Shown here one piece after another: positions 60,690-64,000 of a DNA stretch of 64,000 nucleotides. The DNA lies in assembly GCF_002234675.1 (NCBI RefSeq), contig NC_019863.2, forward strand, positions 2,222,609 through 2,286,608. Direction: 5' to 3'. Numbering within the stretch: the first letter of the stretch is position 1; each line of letters begins with the position of its first letter. The DNA is from Oryzias latipes (lineage: Eukaryota; Chordata; Actinopteri; Beloniformes; Adrianichthyidae). The position numbers and the translations under genes were made by a program. The notes beneath the pieces were generated by a model that saw only the letters and a program-made list of their open reading frames with translations, did no database searches and had not been told where the DNA came from.

Positions 60690-61450
60690 ATGTGACAAAA
60701 AGGATTTGTGTGGATGCAGAAGTCATCCGCGCGTGGCCCCCGCGCGTTCATCGGGTCTTTTGGTGATTCTGTTTTTTCTAAAGCAAAGGTTAAAGTGGGG
60801 GGGTCAGAGGCTGGGTCACGGCGGGGCTGTCCGGCCTCGGGTATTGTTCCATGTGGGCTCGGTGGGTGGACGCTCCGTCCTGCTGCCTGTTGTTCGGCCG
60901 CTCGGCCAATGGGAGCCCGGCTGGCGCTCAGCCCCGGTCCAATGAGAGCGGCGGGGTTCGGGCTCGCACCGAGGGTTGGGTTGTTCAATCTGCGAGGAGG
61001 ACAACAAGCCGCAGCGCCGAGCGCACCGGATAGATGGATGCTGGCGACGGGAGCCGCTCCCCCGCGACCGGATCACCCCGATGAAGTGATCGATTCCGCG
61101 AAGGCCCGCCGCAGAAGCGCTCCGGTCGGCCGTTCCCCGCGGTGAGTGTCATCGGGGAGTTTGTAGCCGATTGGCGGCTGTTCGCTGGCGAGCTAAGCGC
61201 GTAGTTAACGTTAGCGACCGACAACAAGCGTTCCGTTAACTTGGATTGTCCTCGGTGAGCCGTTAGCACTTCGGCTAGTGCTAGTACTAGTTCCAGCTAA
61301 GAAGACCGAGGCGGACCGATCCGCGCCAGCAGCCGCGCGCCCCGAAGTCCTTTTCGGAGGGGATGCTAGCGCTGCTAGCCTGAAGCGCACGCGCCGGAGC
61401 TAACGCATCGCGCCGCCGGCTAAACCTGCGGCTCGCCGGGCTGCTTCAGC
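60690..61450 (+). promoter_or_regulatory. CpG-rich promoter and probable 5' non-coding exon of a rightward gene (usp49 candidate)
   Basis: A sharp GC/CpG-rich block starts near 60690. A strong donor (ccgcg|gtgagt) follows position 61141. The ATGs before it open only short frames (for example MDAGDGSRSPATGSPR then a stop), so the exon is probably untranslated. In human the gene after MED20 in the same direction is USP49; that makes usp49 the best guess, by synteny only. No coding exon of it lies in the window. Confidence 0.5.
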
Positions 61451-61800
61451 CCAACAAAGTTGTCGGAGGTTCCCGGAGAACGGCGCCGGCTCCGCTCTTT
61501 GTTCTGACCGGACGCGGGGACGGCGCAGGAGGTCCGCGCGTGCCGCGGAACAAACCTCCGCGTGGACAGCCCACGCGGTTCCGGCACATCAAAGCTCAGC
61601 AGCTGGAACCGATTCACAGCGCGGCACCGCCGTTTGGGCTGAGCAGCCTGATAGGAACCAGTTGCACCGACCCGGGACTTCCCGGGCCGTGCCGTGCCGT
61701 GCCGGGAGACCCAGCTCTGCCCTGCGCGGATCAGAACAGTTTAATAGTCCGGACGTCTTTGTGCGAACATGAAGACACTTCTGCTGCGAGCTGAGTTGGT
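61451..61800. other. GC-rich continuation, no supported gene
   Basis: High-GC sequence with short open frames on both strands. This is more likely CpG island shoulder or intron 1 than coding. Confidence 0.4.
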
Positions 61801-62039
61801 TTTGTAAAAGTGTCCCCCGAGGCTCTAGAACAAACAAACACGTGGCAGAAGAAGCAGAAAACTTTATTTAAACCAGAGGAAACAACAGAAGTCCCATCAC
61901 CCAACTTCAACATGTAACAAAGCAGAAAGTGTTAGAGAGGCCTGCAAAGTAACAAAGGAAATCAATGCTGTCAGGAGGTTTGGTGAAGTTTCATTCAACA
62001 ATTTTATGAGAACAGGAAGGAAAGAGCTTCTGTGGCGCT

Positions 62040-62580
62040 CACTACAATGGGGCTTTGGGTGTTTTTAGCATGTTCTCATGACGGAGGACATGCATGTTAA
62101 GACATTAGCTGAAAATTGCATTTCTGAGTTGTTGTTTTTTTCTAAAATCAACACGTTGCACACACAAACCGCCTGTAGGCGGAAACCGATCGTAGGTTCC
62201 ACAGTGAGCCACGAGCTTCCTCTCTGCTCCATTCTGATGCAGACAAACGGATCCATGAGCGGCTTGGTTTTCCTCGTCTGAGCTGGAATCTGGATCTAAA
62301 CTGGACGGATGAAGAGCTCCAAAACTGCTCGCCATTTTCATTGTTGTGAGGGGCTGTAAACAAATGAGGACAGGCCTCCTCACCGCCTAAAGTACCGGCC
62401 ACAACTCAGAGGTGAATTTTTTAATGAACTCCTGTCGCTCTGCAGAAACTATGTCCTAGGAAGCGACACAGGTTTTTTTTTTTAAAAATTATAGCTAAAA
62501 ACAGCATCATCATAATGAAGAGAACCACTGGGAACGTTTTTAGAATAGATGAAAAGCTGATCAAGACGGACTCTAACGGG
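62040..62580 (+). mobile_element. TIR element copy (AAAGACCC / GGAGTGGGTCTT family)
   Basis: It shares 'aaattgcatttctgag', 'ctcgtctgagctggaatctg', 'gctctgcagaaactatgtcc' and 'accactgggaacg' with the copies at 30394 and 38880. The termini are degraded. Confidence 0.65.
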
Positions 62581-62999
62581 AGTCTTAGTGTGTATTCAGA
62601 CTAGACACCTGTGGTTCACTCGGATAGAACCAGAGTTTTGTTCATCCAGAACAAATTTCCAGTATGAAAACACCCAAGTGGACCCTGGTGCGGGACCTAT
62701 AACCACATTCTGACCCGTGTGCAGTTAGACTGAGCCCTGCTTCGCTCTGAGTGGGATGCAGGACGGAAGCAACCATGACAGTGAGACCCGGCGACTCACC
62801 AACATTCAGTCGGATGAATGCAGCGTCATACAACTTTTAAAGTGATCCACTTGCTCCTCAAGCTGTGTCATGAACACTTATCAGCCTACCTTCTTCGTCC
62901 TTGCTGCTGCAGTAACCGCCTTGCAGCCCGCCTCCACCGCACCAAACCTTCAAATTTCATTCATCTTCTTCCGTTTCTTCCCTCTTCTGGGTGACGGGG

Positions 63000-63300
63000 C
63001 TGCTGGAGCCTATCCCGGCCACTTGCGGGCGAAGGCAGGGGACGCCCTGGACAGGTCGGCAGTCTGTAACAGGGTCACAATCACACCCATGGACACTCAC
63101 ACCTAGGGGCAATTTAGAGTCACCCATGAACCTATGAAGCATGTTCTTTGAAGCCAGAGTCCCCGGAGAAAACCCACGGATACACGGGGAGAACATGCTA
63201 ACTCCACATGGAAATGATGTTCTGGTCCAGGTCCTCCAGCCGGGACTTGAACCTTCTTGCTGTGAGGCAAGAGCGCTAACCACTGCACCACCATGCAGCC
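63000..63300 (-). repeat. tRNA-derived dispersed repeat, longer copy
   Basis: On the minus strand 63298-63220 has a tRNA-like head (tggtgcagtggttagcgctc ... aggttcaagtcccg). A body containing the complement of 'ggagaaaacccacgg' and 'ctggacaggtcggcagtctg' follows. It is the same family as 1-290 and 25845-26010. Confidence 0.75.
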
Positions 63301-63401
63301 ACATTCACAATTGGTCAGAAAATGGGACTATCCTGACAAGGATTGCTTTTACCCGCCCTCGTAATTCCCGACCAATGACTGAATAGATCTTTAGTCACAT
63401 G

Positions 63402-63850
63402 TAGGCCTGCACGATATTAGAAAAATCTGCGATATGCGATATCAGTGTTTGAAACTGCGATGACGGTATGACTTGCGATAAATGGAAAAATAGAAAAGCA
63501 AAAATACCAATACATTTTGGTTTCAGTGTGAGTTTTATTCAAATAATTCAACACAACTTAAATTAACGCGCAAGTTTTATTCAAAAAGAAGAAAATATAT
63601 TTACCATAGAACTTGCCAAAACTATGATGAATGATTACAAAAAAATTATATAGATGCCCAGGAATAAAATAGGTTGGTGTCTCCTACATTTCCATTTTAC
63701 TGCAAGTGTTATTAAATAAATCAACATAACTTAAAATCCAAGTCTTTTTCAAAAAGGAGAAAAATTAAAGACCTATAGCTGTGGCCAAAACATAAATGAA
63801 CAATGAAGAAAAAAGATAGAGGCCCACAACTTAAACGTGACCTAGTATGA
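63402..63850 (+). mobile_element. hAT-like MITE end, first of two in tandem
   Basis: It starts 'taggcctgcacgatattaga' and has 'gcgatatgcgatatc'-type subterminal motifs. No right terminus is clear before the next copy begins at 63853. Confidence 0.6.
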
Positions 63851-63852
63851 AC

Positions 63853-64000
63853 TAGGGCTGCACGATATGAGAAACACTTGCAATATTAGTGATCAATATT
63901 GCGATAACGATATAATTTGCAGTAAATAAACAAATAGAAAAATAAACAAAAACATCATTCCAGTTTCATTGCAACAGTTTAAAAATTATACTCCAAATGA
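63853..64000 (+). mobile_element. hAT-like MITE end, second copy, cut by the window edge
   Basis: 'tagggctgcacgatatgaga' restarts the same element type in the same orientation; 'aatattgcgataacgatat' follows. It is truncated at 64000. Confidence 0.6.

Noticed and set aside
60661-61145. Coding start of the right-hand gene in the CpG block
   Set aside because: The candidate frames are short, mutually overlapping and unlike the USP49 N-terminus (zinc-finger UBP domain); a non-coding exon fits better.

Overview
This window is vertebrate nuclear DNA, almost certainly from a teleost fish. It holds intron-rich genes with canonical GT-AG splice sites, and the predicted proteins resemble vertebrate DSTYK, NUAK2, a D-type cyclin, bystin and MED20. 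Introns and spacers are crowded with fish-type repeats: hAT, piggyBac-like and Tc1/Tigger-like elements, Rex3/RTE and L2-like LINE pieces, and tRNA-derived repeats. Several of these families feel medaka-like (Oryzias), but that is recollection, not a search result.

Layout. (1) 1-290 is a diverged tRNA-derived repeat, 340-1290 a 30-bp minisatellite, and 1592-2721 a hAT-type element with an 8-bp target duplication and a second repeat inside it. (2) 3118-11556, minus strand: the first four coding exons of dstyk. The kinase domain lies beyond the left edge. Its CpG-rich promoter is at about 11.6-12.4 kb. (3) 13.2-14.0 kb is a broken LINE whose 3' tail runs directly into a satellite of about 9.1 kb (14036-23130) built from TTCA-type tetranucleotides. 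The satellite is organised in higher-order units of about 2.4-2.6 kb. (4) 23.6-26.1 kb holds a foldback element, a solo LTR and a tRNA-like repeat. (5) 26782-34099, plus: complete nuak2 (6 exons, 610 aa). (6) 35598-41275, minus: a complete but divergent D-type cyclin (5 exons, 332 aa). (7) 44240-56766, minus: complete bysl (7 exons, 437 aa), with introns packed with nested transposons. (8) 57073-58497, plus: complete med20 (4 exons, 211 aa), sharing a 306-bp divergent promoter with bysl. (9) 60.7-61.45 kb is a CpG-rich block with a good splice donor, probably the 5' non-coding exon and promoter of a rightward gene. By synteny with mammals usp49 is the candidate. (10) The right end is repeats.

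The genes form two blocks that are separate in mammals: dstyk-nuak2 (human 1q32) and cyclin D-bysl-med20 (human 6p21). They have no common pathway: DSTYK and NUAK2 are kinases, the cyclin is a presumed CDK4/6 partner, bystin acts in 40S ribosome assembly, and MED20 is a Mediator head subunit. I found no unknown multigene system. The most unusual items are the satellite and its LINE-abutting origin, the degenerate D cyclin without its usual regulatory motifs, a GC-AG intron in bysl, and nested transposons whose target duplications can be read directly.
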